Shown: positions 53,906-61,808 of the stretch, one piece after another
Layout: the number at the start of each line of letters is the position of its first letter
Numbering within the stretch: position 1 is the stretch's first letter
Source: Burkholderiales bacterium JOSHI_001
Lineage (GTDB): Bacteria; Pseudomonadota; Gammaproteobacteria; Burkholderiales; Burkholderiaceae_C
Length of the DNA: 64,000 nt
Direction: 5' to 3'
NCBI GenBank assembly: GCA_000244995.1
Contig: CM001438.1
Span: 2,256,090-2,320,089, forward strand
Translations under genes and position numbers: made by a program
Notes under the pieces: model-generated
Told to the model about the DNA's origin: nothing
Seen by the model: only the letters and a program-made list of their open reading frames with translations
Databases searched by the model: none

Positions 53906-54397
53906 ATGAAGATCGCCCAACTGCCCGGCATCAAGCCCGAGATCGCCATCCCCGCCATCCCCGACGACGAACGGGTGTGGGTGCCCCAGGCGCCGCAGGT
54001 GTGGTTCCGCCCGCTGCTGCTGAACACCACCACCGGCAGCTGGTGCAACCTGCTGCGCGTGCGCAGGAGCGGGGTGCTGTCGCGCCACATCCACCCGTCC
54101 TGGGTCACCGGCTACGTCATCAAGGGCGCCTGGCGCTACCTGGAACACGACTGGGTGGCGCGCGAAGGGTCCTTCGTCTATGAACCGCCGGGCGAGATCC
54201 ACACCCTGGTGGTGGACGAGGTGGCCGGCGTGCCCGAGATGATCACCCACTTCAACATCCATGGCGCCATGGTCTACGTGGACGAGCAGGGCCACACCAC
54301 CGGCTACGAAGACGTGTTCACCAAGATCGAGATGTGCCGCCGCCACTACACCGAAGTGGGCCTGGGCGCTAACTACGTGGACCAGTTCGTCCGCTGA
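53906..54397 (+). CDS. Cupin protein of the 2,4'-dihydroxyacetophenone dioxygenase-like family
   Basis: 163 aa. The single cupin barrel has metal ligands in SRHIHPSWVTGYVIKGAWRY and in PPGEIHTLVVDEV; EMITHFNIHGAMVYVDE is the conserved second half. The family is named for a dioxygenase that splits 2,4'-dihydroxyacetophenone, but most members are uncharacterised. No other aromatic catabolism gene lies near, so the substrate should not be taken from the name. It lies 18 bases after the SDR and 9 bases before the BciA-like gene, most likely one operon. Confidence 0.82.
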   Translation: MKIAQLPGIKPEIAIPAIPDDERVWVPQAPQVWFRPLLLNTTTGSWCNLLRVRRSGVLSRHIHPSWVTGYVIKGAWRYLEHDWVAREGSFVYEPPGEIHTLVVDEVAGVPEMITHFNIHGAMVYVDEQGHTTGYEDVFTKIEMCRRHYTEVGLGANYVDQFVR

Positions 54398-54406
54398 CGC
54401 TGTGCC

Positions 54407-55396
54407 ATGGCGCGGCGCGTCTTCGTCGTCGGGGCCAGCGGCAGCATCGGCCGCGCCACCGTGCAGGCCCTGCTGCGCCAGGGAAATGAGGTGGTGTGCC
54501 TGGTGCGCCCGCGCAGTGGCGTGGGGGGCGCGATGGGGCCGGACGACTGGTCGCGCCTGTTGCCGGGCGCCACCGTGCGGGTGGGCGAGGTCACCGATGC
54601 CGCTTCGCTGGCGCGCGACGGTTTTCGCGGCGAGCGCTTCGACGCGCTGGTGTCTTGCCTCGCGTCGCGCACCGGGGCGCCGGCCGATGCCTGGGCCATC
54701 GACCACCGTGCGAACCTGCAGGCGCTGCATGCAGCCCTGCAGGCCGGCGTCACCCACGAGGTGCTGCTTTCGGCCATCTGCGTGCAGAAGCCGCTGCTGG
54801 CCTTCCAGCAGGCCAAGCTGGCCTTCGAAAAGGAATTGATGGCTTCCGGCCTGGCCTGGTCCATCGTGCGGCCGACGGCCTTCTTCAAGTCGCTGTCGGG
54901 GCAGGTGGAACGGGTGCGGCGCGGCAAGCCCTTCCTGGTGTTTGGCGACGGCACGCTCACCGCCTGCAAGCCCCTCAGCGACCGCGACCTGGGCGAGTAC
55001 CTTGCCGGCTGCCTGGACGACCCCGGCCGCCAGCAGCGTGTGCTGCCCATCGGCGGGCCGGGTGATGCCATCACCCCGCGCCAGCAGGGCGAGATGCTGT
55101 TCGCGCTGCTGGGCCAGCCGCCACGTTTCAAGCCCGTGCCGGTGGCGCTGCTGGACGCCATCGTCGGCGTGCTGGGCACCGCCGGCCGCCTGCTGCCGGC
55201 GCTGGCGGCCAAGGCCGAACTGGCCCGCATCGGCCGCTACTACGCCACCGAATCCATGCTGGTGCTGGACCCTGCGACAGGCCGCTACGACGCCGCGGCC
55301 ACACCCTCCACGGGCAGCGACACGCTGATGGATTTCTACCGCAACCTGATCAGCGGCGCCGTGAAACTGGAGCGCGGCGACCACGCCGTGTTCTGA
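54407..55396 (+). CDS. bciA: Divinyl (proto)chlorophyllide 8-vinyl reductase-like protein (BciA type)
   Basis: 329 aa atypical SDR. Dinucleotide motif VFVVGASGSIGRATVQALLR; DALVSCLASRTGAPADAWAI; VLLSAICVQKPLLAFQQAKL, with AFEKELMASGLAWSIVRPTA; FFKSLSGQVERVRRGKPFLV; FGDGTLTACKPLSDRDLGEY; MLVLDPATGRYDAAATPSTG and DTLMDFYRN. These are the landmarks of BciA/DVR enzymes that reduce the 8-vinyl group in (bacterio)chlorophyll synthesis with NADPH. No other photosynthesis gene is in the window. It is either a functional bacteriochlorophyll enzyme lying outside the photosynthesis cluster, or a close relative with another job in a non-phototroph. Confidence 0.75.
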   Translation: MARRVFVVGASGSIGRATVQALLRQGNEVVCLVRPRSGVGGAMGPDDWSRLLPGATVRVGEVTDAASLARDGFRGERFDALVSCLASRTGAPADAWAIDHRANLQALHAALQAGVTHEVLLSAICVQKPLLAFQQAKLAFEKELMASGLAWSIVRPTAFFKSLSGQVERVRRGKPFLVFGDGTLTACKPLSDRDLGEYLAGCLDDPGRQQRVLPIGGPGDAITPRQQGEMLFALLGQPPRFKPVPVALLDAIVGVLGTAGRLLPALAAKAELARIGRYYATESMLVLDPATGRYDAAATPSTGSDTLMDFYRNLISGAVKLERGDHAVF

Positions 55397-55473
55397 AATT
55401 CGCACCACTTGCCCTGGTGCAGCCGGCAGGGACCGGATCGGGTAATACCCAGGCACCAAACCCCCGAAGTTGT

Positions 55474-55502
55474 TTGACAAGCGCAGACCCCGGGACTAGC
55501 GT
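55474..55502 (+). promoter_or_regulatory. Sigma70-type promoter before the SMP-30 gene
   Basis: TTGACA (55474-55479), 17-base spacer, TAGCGT (55497-55502), about 140 bases before the ATG at 55645. The long leader holds a small ACCGGAAAACCGG inverted repeat (about 55518-55530), perhaps a 5'-UTR hairpin. Confidence 0.5.
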
Positions 55503-55644
55503 CGGCGCCGGCCTGCAGAAACCGGAAAACCGGAGACACGGGCTGCACATCGCGGGCTGAAAGGCGTGCGGGCACCAGGCGCCCACGCTGGGGGCGGCAG
55601 CCGAATCGATACGAGGTTGTTCAACATCGACGAGGAGACTGGTG

Positions 55645-56784
55645 ATGGAAAAAGCAACGATGGCCGGTGCGCAGGCCCTGGCCGACAAGGACCGCATGGA
55701 GCCCGAAGTCCTGAAGCGGCGCGGCTTCCTGGCCACCGCCGCCCTGGGCGCGGCGGCGGCCCTGCCGGCAGGTGCGGCCCGGGCCGCCATGCCCAGCGAC
55801 AAGTTCGCGCGCGACCGCGATTGGACCGGCGTGCAGACCGTGACCTACCCCGAGCCCGCCTTCGAGGTGCTGGACAAGCGCTTCACCGGCCGCCAGGGCA
55901 ATGCCACGCTGCAGCGCATCTGGCACGGCACGGGGCATGACGCGGCGCTGTGGTGCGAAGGCCCGGTGTGGATGGGCGACTGGGGCTGCCTGCTGTGGAG
56001 CGACATTCCCAACCACCGCGTGCTGCGCTGGAGCGAGGACGATGGCCACGTCAGCACCTACCAGACCGAGTCGGGCTACTCCAACGGGCACTCGCGCGAC
56101 AACCAGGGCCGCCTGATCGCGATGGAACACGACACGCGCCGCGTGCGCCGCCGTGAATACGACGGCACCTGGACTGTGCTGTGCGACAGCTTCAACGGCA
56201 AGCGCCTGAACGCACCCAACGACGCAGCGGTGATGCCCGACGGGTCCATCTACTTCACCGACCCGGGCTACGGCATCATGGGGCCCTACGAAGGGCACAA
56301 GGCCGAGTTCGAACTGCCCACGCGCGTCTACCGCATCGACCCCGCAGGCAAGGTCAGCATCGCTGCCGAAGGGCCGATGCGCCGCCCCAACGGCATCTGC
56401 TTCTCGCCCGACTACAAGCGCTGCTACGTGGTGGACACCGGCGCCACCGACGGACCCGGCAACCCGGCCAACATCATCGTCTTCGATGTCAAGGGCTCGG
56501 CATTGAGCAACCCCAAGGTGTTTGCCGACTTCGCCCCCGGCTTCACCGACGGCATCCGCTGCGACACCGACGGCAATGTGTGGTGCGGCTGGGGTTGGGG
56601 CGGCATGGACACCAACGGCGTGCGCGTGCACCACCCGGATGGCACGCTGCTGGCCTTCCTGCACACGCCGGAGGTCATTGCCAACCTGTGCTTCGGCGGC
56701 ACCAAGCGCAACCGGCTTTTCATGTGCGGCAGCACGTCCATCTACGCGTTGTACGTCAACGCGGTGGGTCACGCGCTGAGCTGA
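55645..56784 (+). CDS. Tat-exported SMP-30/gluconolactonase-like beta-propeller protein
   Basis: 379 aa from ATG 55645, with GAGGAGA 7 bases upstream. A twin-arginine signal (EVLKRRGFLATAALGAAAAL) directs folded export. The six-bladed propeller of the SMP-30 family shows CEGPVWMGDWGCLLWSDIPN, GYSNGHSRDNQGRLIAMEHD, RLNAPNDAAVMPDGSIYFTD and RPNGICFSPDYKRCYVVDTG, which include metal-ligand Glu, Asn and Asp. Family members are lactonases or related hydrolases with Ca or Zn. A lactonase role on a sugar acid is likely, specificity unknown. The end overlaps the convergent MFS gene by 16 bases. Confidence 0.85.
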   Translation: MEKATMAGAQALADKDRMEPEVLKRRGFLATAALGAAAALPAGAARAAMPSDKFARDRDWTGVQTVTYPEPAFEVLDKRFTGRQGNATLQRIWHGTGHDAALWCEGPVWMGDWGCLLWSDIPNHRVLRWSEDDGHVSTYQTESGYSNGHSRDNQGRLIAMEHDTRRVRRREYDGTWTVLCDSFNGKRLNAPNDAAVMPDGSIYFTDPGYGIMGPYEGHKAEFELPTRVYRIDPAGKVSIAAEGPMRRPNGICFSPDYKRCYVVDTGATDGPGNPANIIVFDVKGSALSNPKVFADFAPGFTDGIRCDTDGNVWCGWGWGGMDTNGVRVHHPDGTLLAFLHTPEVIANLCFGGTKRNRLFMCGSTSIYALYVNAVGHALS

Positions 56785-57998
56785 TCGCGGCGAGACAGCC
56801 AACCGAAGATCAACACGCCGGCTCCGAGTGCTGCTGCCGCGGTCTGAAGCGACCAGGCAAAGCCTTCGGCCGGCGTGCTGCTTCTTGTCAACAGCCACGC
56901 CACCAGCGGCGGCCCGGCTATCTGCCCCAGGCCATAGGCCGCGGTCAGCGTGCCGATGAAGGCCGAAGCGTTGTGCGGCCGCAGGCGCCGCGCCTCCTGC
57001 ATCGCGAACAAGGTGATGGCCGTGAAGGGCAGGCCCAGCAGCAGGCTGCCCAAGGCAAAGCCGAACAGGCTGGGCAGCCACACGCTGAGCAACACGCCGC
57101 CCGCCTGCATGCCGTAGCAAGCCATCAGCAGGTGGCGGCGGTCCCAATGCAAGGGCAGCCGCACCGTCAACAGCGCGCCAATGGCAACGCCCAGGCCGAA
57201 CAGTGGCCAGAACAGGTCCAGCCAGACCGAACCCGGCAGCGCCTGGCGCGCGATCACCGGCAGGAAGGTGGCCGTGACGATGTAGCCGAAGCCGGCCAGG
57301 CCGTAGCCCAGGGTGAACAGGGCCAGCATGCCACGCGGTGGGCGCGCATCGGTTGAAAGCGTGGCCGACGCAACCGGCACTGCGCCGCGCAGGTGGGGCC
57401 AGACCACCGCGGTCAGCACGGTGGCCAGCAGCGCGAAAGCAGCCCAGCCGCCGGCCGCATGCAGGCCCTGGGCCACCATCGCGCTGGCGGCCAGGCCGCT
57501 GAGCGTGATGCCCAGGCCCGGGCCGACGAAGATGATGCCGGCCAGCGACGCGGCGCCCAGTGCCGTCAGCCGGGCCAGGCACCAGCCCGACACATAGACA
57601 AAAACCAGCGCGCTGGCCACGCCCGCCAGCCCGCGCCACAGCGGCCAGAGTGCCGGCACGGGCAGTGCCATGCCCAAGGTCAGCACGACGGTGGACACCA
57701 GGCCGATGCGCACCGCCGTGGTGTGCGCCAGGGGCACCTGGCGGCCCCAGCGCCGCCACAGCGCGGGTTGCAGCGCACAGGCCAAGGCGCCCAGCCAGTA
57801 GCCCAGGTAGTTGGCCGTGGCCAGCCAACTGGCGCCGGGCAGGTCCACGACGCCGTCGTGCAGCATCATGGGCAGCAGGGGTGTGAAGGCAAAACGGCCA
57901 ATGCCCATGGCAATGGCCAGCGACAGCAAGCCGGCCAGCGCGATGGCGAGGGGCCTGCCCGCGGGGGCTTCGGGTGGGTGGAACGGCGGGGCGGCCAT
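56769..57998 (-). CDS. YbfB/YjiJ-family MFS transporter
   Basis: 409 aa with 12 predicted spans. The N-terminal motif AIAMGIGRFAFTPLLPMML is the signature of the YbfB/YjiJ group; LATANYLGYWLGALACALQP and VFVYVSGWCLARLTALGAAS follow, and the second half has ASAFIGTLTAAYGLGQIAGP. The substrate is unknown. It is followed by the cryptochrome/photolyase gene on the same strand, 2 bases away from its stop codon, so the two are probably co-transcribed from upstream. Its 3' end overlaps the SMP-30 gene. Confidence 0.88.
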   Translation of the reverse strand: MAAPPFHPPEAPAGRPLAIALAGLLSLAIAMGIGRFAFTPLLPMMLHDGVVDLPGASWLATANYLGYWLGALACALQPALWRRWGRQVPLAHTTAVRIGLVSTVVLTLGMALPVPALWPLWRGLAGVASALVFVYVSGWCLARLTALGAASLAGIIFVGPGLGITLSGLAASAMVAQGLHAAGGWAAFALLATVLTAVVWPHLRGAVPVASATLSTDARPPRGMLALFTLGYGLAGFGYIVTATFLPVIARQALPGSVWLDLFWPLFGLGVAIGALLTVRLPLHWDRRHLLMACYGMQAGGVLLSVWLPSLFGFALGSLLLGLPFTAITLFAMQEARRLRPHNASAFIGTLTAAYGLGQIAGPPLVAWLLTRSSTPAEGFAWSLQTAAAALGAGVLIFGWLSRRDQLSA

Positions 57999-58000
57999 GC

Positions 58001-59548
58001 TCAGCCGACCTTGCCCTGTCGGATGGCCGCCGCGCGTTCGCGGATGGCCTGCTTCTGCGCGTCGTCCAGGCGTGCCATGTTCTTCACTTGAAGCGCCATG
58101 CGCGGGTTGGCGGCCAGCCGGCGCTCATGGCGCATCAGGAAGTCCCAGTACAGCGTGGTGAACGGGCAGGCGGTGCCACCCGTGCGTTGTGCCGGGTTGT
58201 AGCGGCAACCCTGGCAATGGGGGCTCATGCGCTGGATGTACCTACCGGTGGCCACGTAGGGCTTGCTGGCCATCAGGCCACTGTCGGCGTATTGGCTCAT
58301 GCCCAGGGTGTTGGGCAGTTCCACCCATTCGACCGCATCGACATACACCGCCAGGTACCAGGCATGCACCTGCCGCGGCTGAACGCCGAACATCAGCGCG
58401 AACAGTCCGGTGACCATCAGGCGCTGGGTGTGGTGGGCGTAGCCGTGCTGCAGCGTCTGCGTGATGGCGTCTCGCAGACAGGCCATCTGGGTGTTGCCGG
58501 TCCAATACCAGGCGGGCAGGTCCTCCTGCGCGTCCAGCGCGTTCAGTTCGGCATAACCGGGCATGCGGGTCCAGTAGATGCCTCGCACGTACTCGCGCCA
58601 GCCCAGGATCTGGCGCACGAAGCCTTCCACGCTGGCCAGGGGCGCCGCACCCGCGCGGTAGGCCGCCAGCGCCGCGTCCACCACCTCGCGCGCAGCCAGC
58701 AGTTTCAGGTTCAATGCCGCGGCCAGGTGGGCGTGGTAGAGCCAGGGCTCGCCGGGCCACATCGCGTCCTGGTAGCGACCGAACAGGGGCAGCCGGTCGG
58801 TGACGAAGCGCTGCAGGGCCGCCAACGCCTGTGCGCGGTTCACCGGCCAGGCGAAGTCATCCAGCCGGCCGGGGTGGCTGGCAAAGCGCTGCGCCACCAG
58901 GGCGATCACCTCGCGCGTCAGCGCGTCGGGCTCGAACACCGCGCGTGGCGGCACGGCACCCGGGCCGGCTGCGCCAAAGGCATGGCGGTTGTCCTCGTCG
59001 AAGTTCCACTGGCCGCCCTCGGGCTGGTCACCCTGCATCAGGACGCCATGGCGCTTGCGCATCTCGCGGTAGAAGAATTCCATGCGCAGCGTCTTGCGGC
59101 CGCGCGCGTGCGCCGCGAAGTCGCGCACGCTGCTGTAGAAGTGGCGGTCCTCGCGGATGTCCAGCGGCAGGCTGTGCGACGTGGCCACCCCCTTGATCGC
59201 CTGCAGCACCTGCCAGTCGCCCGGCGCGGTCATCACCAGGCCGGCGGGACGCAGGCGACCGATGTCGGCGTGCAGTTGCGCCTGCAGGCTGCCGAGGTTG
59301 GCCGGGTCGTCCAGCCGCATGTAGTGCAGGGGCCGTCCGGGCACGTGTGCGCGCAGGGCCTGCGCGAAATGGCGCATCGCGGACAGGAACATGGCGGTGC
59401 GCGGCTTGCTGGACACCATCCGCGTCGATTCATCGGCCACCTCGGCCATCCACACCGCGTCGTGCGCGGTGCTGAAGCCATCGAATGCCGCGGCGTCCAG
59501 GTCCAACTGGTCGCCCAGCACAACGACGAGGTGGCGCAGTTCAGCCAC
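58001..59548 (-). CDS. FeS-type bacterial cryptochrome/photolyase (PhrB/CryB family)
   Basis: 515 aa from GTG 59548. The N-terminal domain (LRHLVVVLGDQLDLDAAAFD) is the alpha/beta antenna domain; the C-terminal helical FAD domain has FAWPVNRAQALAALQRFVTD, FGRYQDAMWPGEPWLYHAHL and MVTGLFALMFGVQPRQVHAW. Near the C-terminus CQGCRYNPAQRTGGTACPF, with an upstream Cys in QMACLRDAI, supplies the four cysteines that hold [4Fe-4S] in PhrB and CryB. Members are (6-4) photolyases or blue-light regulators. The start overlaps the DUF2256 gene by 8 bases. Confidence 0.9.
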   Translation of the reverse strand: MAELRHLVVVLGDQLDLDAAAFDGFSTAHDAVWMAEVADESTRMVSSKPRTAMFLSAMRHFAQALRAHVPGRPLHYMRLDDPANLGSLQAQLHADIGRLRPAGLVMTAPGDWQVLQAIKGVATSHSLPLDIREDRHFYSSVRDFAAHARGRKTLRMEFFYREMRKRHGVLMQGDQPEGGQWNFDEDNRHAFGAAGPGAVPPRAVFEPDALTREVIALVAQRFASHPGRLDDFAWPVNRAQALAALQRFVTDRLPLFGRYQDAMWPGEPWLYHAHLAAALNLKLLAAREVVDAALAAYRAGAAPLASVEGFVRQILGWREYVRGIYWTRMPGYAELNALDAQEDLPAWYWTGNTQMACLRDAITQTLQHGYAHHTQRLMVTGLFALMFGVQPRQVHAWYLAVYVDAVEWVELPNTLGMSQYADSGLMASKPYVATGRYIQRMSPHCQGCRYNPAQRTGGTACPFTTLYWDFLMRHERRLAANPRMALQVKNMARLDDAQKQAIRERAAAIRQGKVG

Positions 59549-59708
59549 GGCCGGCCTTGGCGTGCCGACAGGCTTCGGAGCAGTATTTCACCTCGTGCCA
59601 GGTGCGGGCCCAGCGGCGCCGCCAGCTCATCGGCCTGCCGCAGGCCACGCAAGGCTTGCTGGGCAGGGCGGCCTTGTTGCCGCGGAAGGGAGGGGGCGGT
59701 GGTGGCAT
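59541..59708 (-). CDS. DUF2256 zinc-ribbon-like small protein
   Basis: 55 aa from ATG 59708. The sequence has a proline lead (MPPPPPPFRGNKAALPSKPC), the first cysteine pair SKPCVACGRPM and the second pair in VKYCSEACRHAK: C-x2-C and C-x3-C, a probable zinc site. WRRRWARTWHEVKYC is the DUF2256 signature. In many proteobacteria it is next to a cryptochrome/photolyase gene, and here the two overlap by 8 bases (TGA inside, GTG start), so they are probably translated together. The function is not known. Confidence 0.85.
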   Translation of the reverse strand: MPPPPPPFRGNKAALPSKPCVACGRPMSWRRRWARTWHEVKYCSEACRHAKAGRG

Positions 59709-59818
59709 CCGACAGGGCCGGCGTGCGGCGGCGATTCGACCGGTTGGGCGGGCCAGGATGCTATCCGCATACCGCCCAGCGCGTGCCCCTTGCTGGCCTT
59801 CTCCGACCCGCTGTTCGC

Positions 59819-60316
59819 TCAGGCCAGGCCGATGCGCCGGATGTCCAGCGCGAAGGGCCCCGCCTGTTTCGCGGCGATCATCAGCCCGAGCTGGCAGATC
59901 CGTGCCGGATCGAGCGGGGTTGCGCCGGCGACCTCGCGTCCCCGGAAACTGGCACGGAATGCCGACATCGACAAGCGCAGGGTCTGCCAGTCGGCGCCTG
60001 CGGGGGTGAAGCCAGCTTGGTAGGTCAGGCTGTCGAAGCCGTCGTCGGTCAACAGGCTGAGTTTGAACTGCTTGCCCTCACCGCGCAGTTCAATCAGACA
60101 GGCCTGTGCCCCCGCCAGGCCCCGTTCACCGGATTGGGATCGCACCGAAGCGAAGCCGCCACTTCGTTCCAACGAGACCTCGCCCTCGAAGACCGCATGT
60201 CCCCGCGGGTCGTGCCGCAGCCCGCTGCGCGAAACCCCGCCCATGACCCGGTCGTCGATGGGGTACCAGGCACGCACCGCCATCGGATCCGTGAAGTCGA
60301 ACAACACCCTGCGCAT
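59819..60316 (-). CDS. CIA30-family protein (NADH:ubiquinone assembly factor-like fold)
   Basis: 165 aa. The fold (galactose-binding-like jelly roll) is shown by LFDFTDPMAVRAWYPIDDRV, MGGVSRSGLRHDPRGHAVFE, GEVSLERSGGFASVRSQSGE and FKLSLLTDDGFDSLTYQAGF, and QLGLMIAAKQAGPFALDIRR at the end. In mitochondria CIA30/NDUFAF1 helps assemble complex I; bacterial members occur without that link and their role is unknown. The 110 bases between this gene and DUF2256 show nothing notable, and it is probably separately transcribed. Confidence 0.85.
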   Translation of the reverse strand: MRRVLFDFTDPMAVRAWYPIDDRVMGGVSRSGLRHDPRGHAVFEGEVSLERSGGFASVRSQSGERGLAGAQACLIELRGEGKQFKLSLLTDDGFDSLTYQAGFTPAGADWQTLRLSMSAFRASFRGREVAGATPLDPARICQLGLMIAAKQAGPFALDIRRIGLA

Positions 60317-60638
60317 GGCCGCCAGTGTGCCTGGGTGCGTGGCGTCAAGTTGCGTGCATTGGCGAACGGATCTCGCGGCGCGAGCGCGCTAGATTTGCGG
60401 TTGCTGCCACCGCAGTGCCAAGCGGCAGTCCCGCGGGGACTTGAACCTGCTCGAACAGGCCGGAACGTCGAACGGTGTGCGCATCCTGCTGTTGACCGAA
60501 CGCTCCGCCATGGAGCGCGCGCCCGACCAGGTGGTTCAGGGCAACACAGCGCCGATGGCCGACCCTGCCGCGTGCCTTGCGCAGGCCGGTGGCATCGGTG
60601 ATGGTCTGAGCGTCATGGGTCGTTGAGGAGGAGTTCGC
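60317..60638. other. 322 bases without a supportable gene
   Basis: Gap between the divergent CIA30-family gene and the gene at 60639. A plus-strand frame (60441-60626) and an opposite frame through the whole stretch are open but match nothing I know. A GAGGAGGAG just before 60639 is the ribosome binding site of the next gene. It must hold both promoters. Confidence 0.45.
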
Positions 60639-61517
60639 GTGGCGTGGGTGCTTTGGTTGGGGGTGGGATCGGTGGTACTGGCGTTCGGTGCGGTCGGCCT
60701 GTCGATGCTGGGCGAACGCCGGTGGGCTGGCGAGATGCAGGCTCTGCAAGCCGGGCTTGAAGCAGGTCGGGTCGACGGCATGCCGGGCGCCGGCGCGCGG
60801 CCCACACGCTACGACGCGCGCGAAATCAATGACCTGCCCGCGCCGGTACAACGCTACTTCCGCGCCGTGCTCCAGGACGGCCAGCCCCTCATCACCGCGG
60901 TCACGATCGACATGGCCGGCAGCTTCAACCTGTCGCCCACCGGTGAGCAGTGGAAGCCGTTCACGTCGCGCCAGCGCGTTGTCACCCGCCGGCCGGGTTT
61001 CCTGTGGGACGCGAAGATCGCCATGCTGCCGGGCTTGCCCGTGCGCGTGGTCGACAGCTACGTGGTCGGCCAGGGCCTGTTGCGCGCGGCGGTGCTGGGC
61101 CTGTTCACGGTGGCCGACCAACGGGGCGATGGCGACATCGCCCATGGTGAGTTCATGCGCTGGTTCGCGGAAGTGCTGTGGTACCCGACCGCGCTGCTGC
61201 CCAGCCAGGGAGTGCGCTGGGAGGCCGTCGACGAGCACGCCGCGAACGCCACGCTGGTGGACGGGCCGCTCAGCCTGACCCTGCTGTTCAGGTTCAACGA
61301 GGCCGACCTGATCGCTTGGTTCCGTGCCGAAGCGCGCGGTGCCATGGTGGGCGACAAGATCGTGATGGCGCCCTGGGAAGGCATCTGGTCGAACTACCAG
61401 TGGCGCGATGGCGTGCGGGTGCCCCTCACCGGCGAGGTCGCCTGGATGCGGCCCGAGGGGCGAAAGCCGTATTTCATTGGCACGGTCACCGCGATGGCCT
61501 TCGAGTTCTCGCAGTGA
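60639..61517 (+). CDS. DUF6544-like protein with N-terminal membrane segment
   Basis: 292 aa from GTG 60639 with a strong GAGGAGGAG site 6 bases upstream. One hydrophobic N-terminal span (VLWLGVGSVVLAFGAVGLSM) is followed by a soluble domain: LPAPVQRYFRAVLQDGQPLI, SFNLSPTGEQWKPFTSRQRV, RRPGFLWDAKIAMLPGLPVR and LFTVADQRGDGDIAHGEFMR, WFAEVLWYPTALLPSQGVRW. The PVQRYFR... / FxxxQ pattern and the EVxWxPTALLP stretch mark this family of unknown function, possibly lipid-binding. It is the last chromosomal gene before the integrated element. Confidence 0.72.
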   Translation: MAWVLWLGVGSVVLAFGAVGLSMLGERRWAGEMQALQAGLEAGRVDGMPGAGARPTRYDAREINDLPAPVQRYFRAVLQDGQPLITAVTIDMAGSFNLSPTGEQWKPFTSRQRVVTRRPGFLWDAKIAMLPGLPVRVVDSYVVGQGLLRAAVLGLFTVADQRGDGDIAHGEFMRWFAEVLWYPTALLPSQGVRWEAVDEHAANATLVDGPLSLTLLFRFNEADLIAWFRAEARGAMVGDKIVMAPWEGIWSNYQWRDGVRVPLTGEVAWMRPEGRKPYFIGTVTAMAFEFSQ

Positions 61518-61562
61518 ACCGGAGCCGCCACCAACCGCCACCCGCCGAGCCCAGAACGCGAA

Positions 61563-61592
61563 AAGGCCAGCAGGCGCCAACCTGCTGGCCTT
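61563..61592 (-). terminator. Terminator of the original tRNA-Asn transcript
   Basis: A 12-bp perfect stem AAGGCCAGCAGG / CCTGCTGGCCTT with a six-base loop, TTTT following on the minus strand, 10 bases beyond the CCA end of the tRNA-Asn fragment. Position on the 3' side of the fragment marks this side as the original chromosomal flank. Confidence 0.75.
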
Positions 61593-61601
61593 CGTGTTTC
61601 T

Positions 61602-61648
61602 TGGCTCCCCGACCTGGGCTCGAACCAGGGACCTACGGATTAACAGTC
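61602..61648 (-). other. attachment site: 3' fragment of tRNA-Asn(GUU)
   Basis: Read on the minus strand, GACTGTTAATCC, GTTCGAGCCC and GGGGAGCCA match the anticodon loop, T arm and acceptor end of tRNA-Asn with CCA. The 5' half (acceptor 5' strand and D arm) is absent: beyond 61648 the sequence is AT-richer and unrelated. This is the pattern left when an integrative element enters the 3' part of a tRNA gene. The intact tRNA is expected at the other end of the element, outside the window. The duplicated core is at most 47 bp. Confidence 0.85.
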
Positions 61649-61661
61649 TACTTTTACCGTG

Positions 61662-61797
61662 TTTTCTGGGACATCCTGGGATTTTCTGGGACGGATAAAA
61701 ACCATTGCAGATCAATAGGTTACGCGACATTCTTTGTCCAAGGTGGTTCCGATCGATAGCATCCGAGTTCATGATTTTTCGGACACCAGTCGGACAC
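61662..61797 (+). repeat. Short direct repeats between att site and integrase
   Basis: TTTTCTGGGAC occurs at 61662-61672 and 61682-61692, exactly 20 bp apart with CCTGGGA between them. TCGGACAC occurs at 61779-61786 and 61790-61797, 11 bp apart. Repeats spaced by one or two helical turns beside an att core fit arm-type integrase or excisionase sites. Confidence 0.5.
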
Positions 61798-61808
61798 GGA
61801 ACCCGCAG

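Noticed and set aside
53102-55480. Long minus-strand frame opposite the SDR, cupin and bciA genes
   Set aside because: Same shadow effect with low-complexity composition; real genes lie on the plus strand.
57974-60601. Long plus-strand frame opposite the photolyase and CIA30 genes
   Set aside because: Composition of an antisense shadow; domains are clear on the minus strand, including DUF2256.
60441-60626. 61-codon plus-strand frame before the DUF6544-like gene
   Set aside because: No ribosome binding site, no recognisable family, overlaps the needed promoter space.
61178-61759. Plus-strand frames across the tRNA-Asn fragment (for example PTWARTRDLRINS, PGLEPGTYGLTV)
   Set aside because: They are translations of the antisense of the tRNA-Asn 3' end, not genes.
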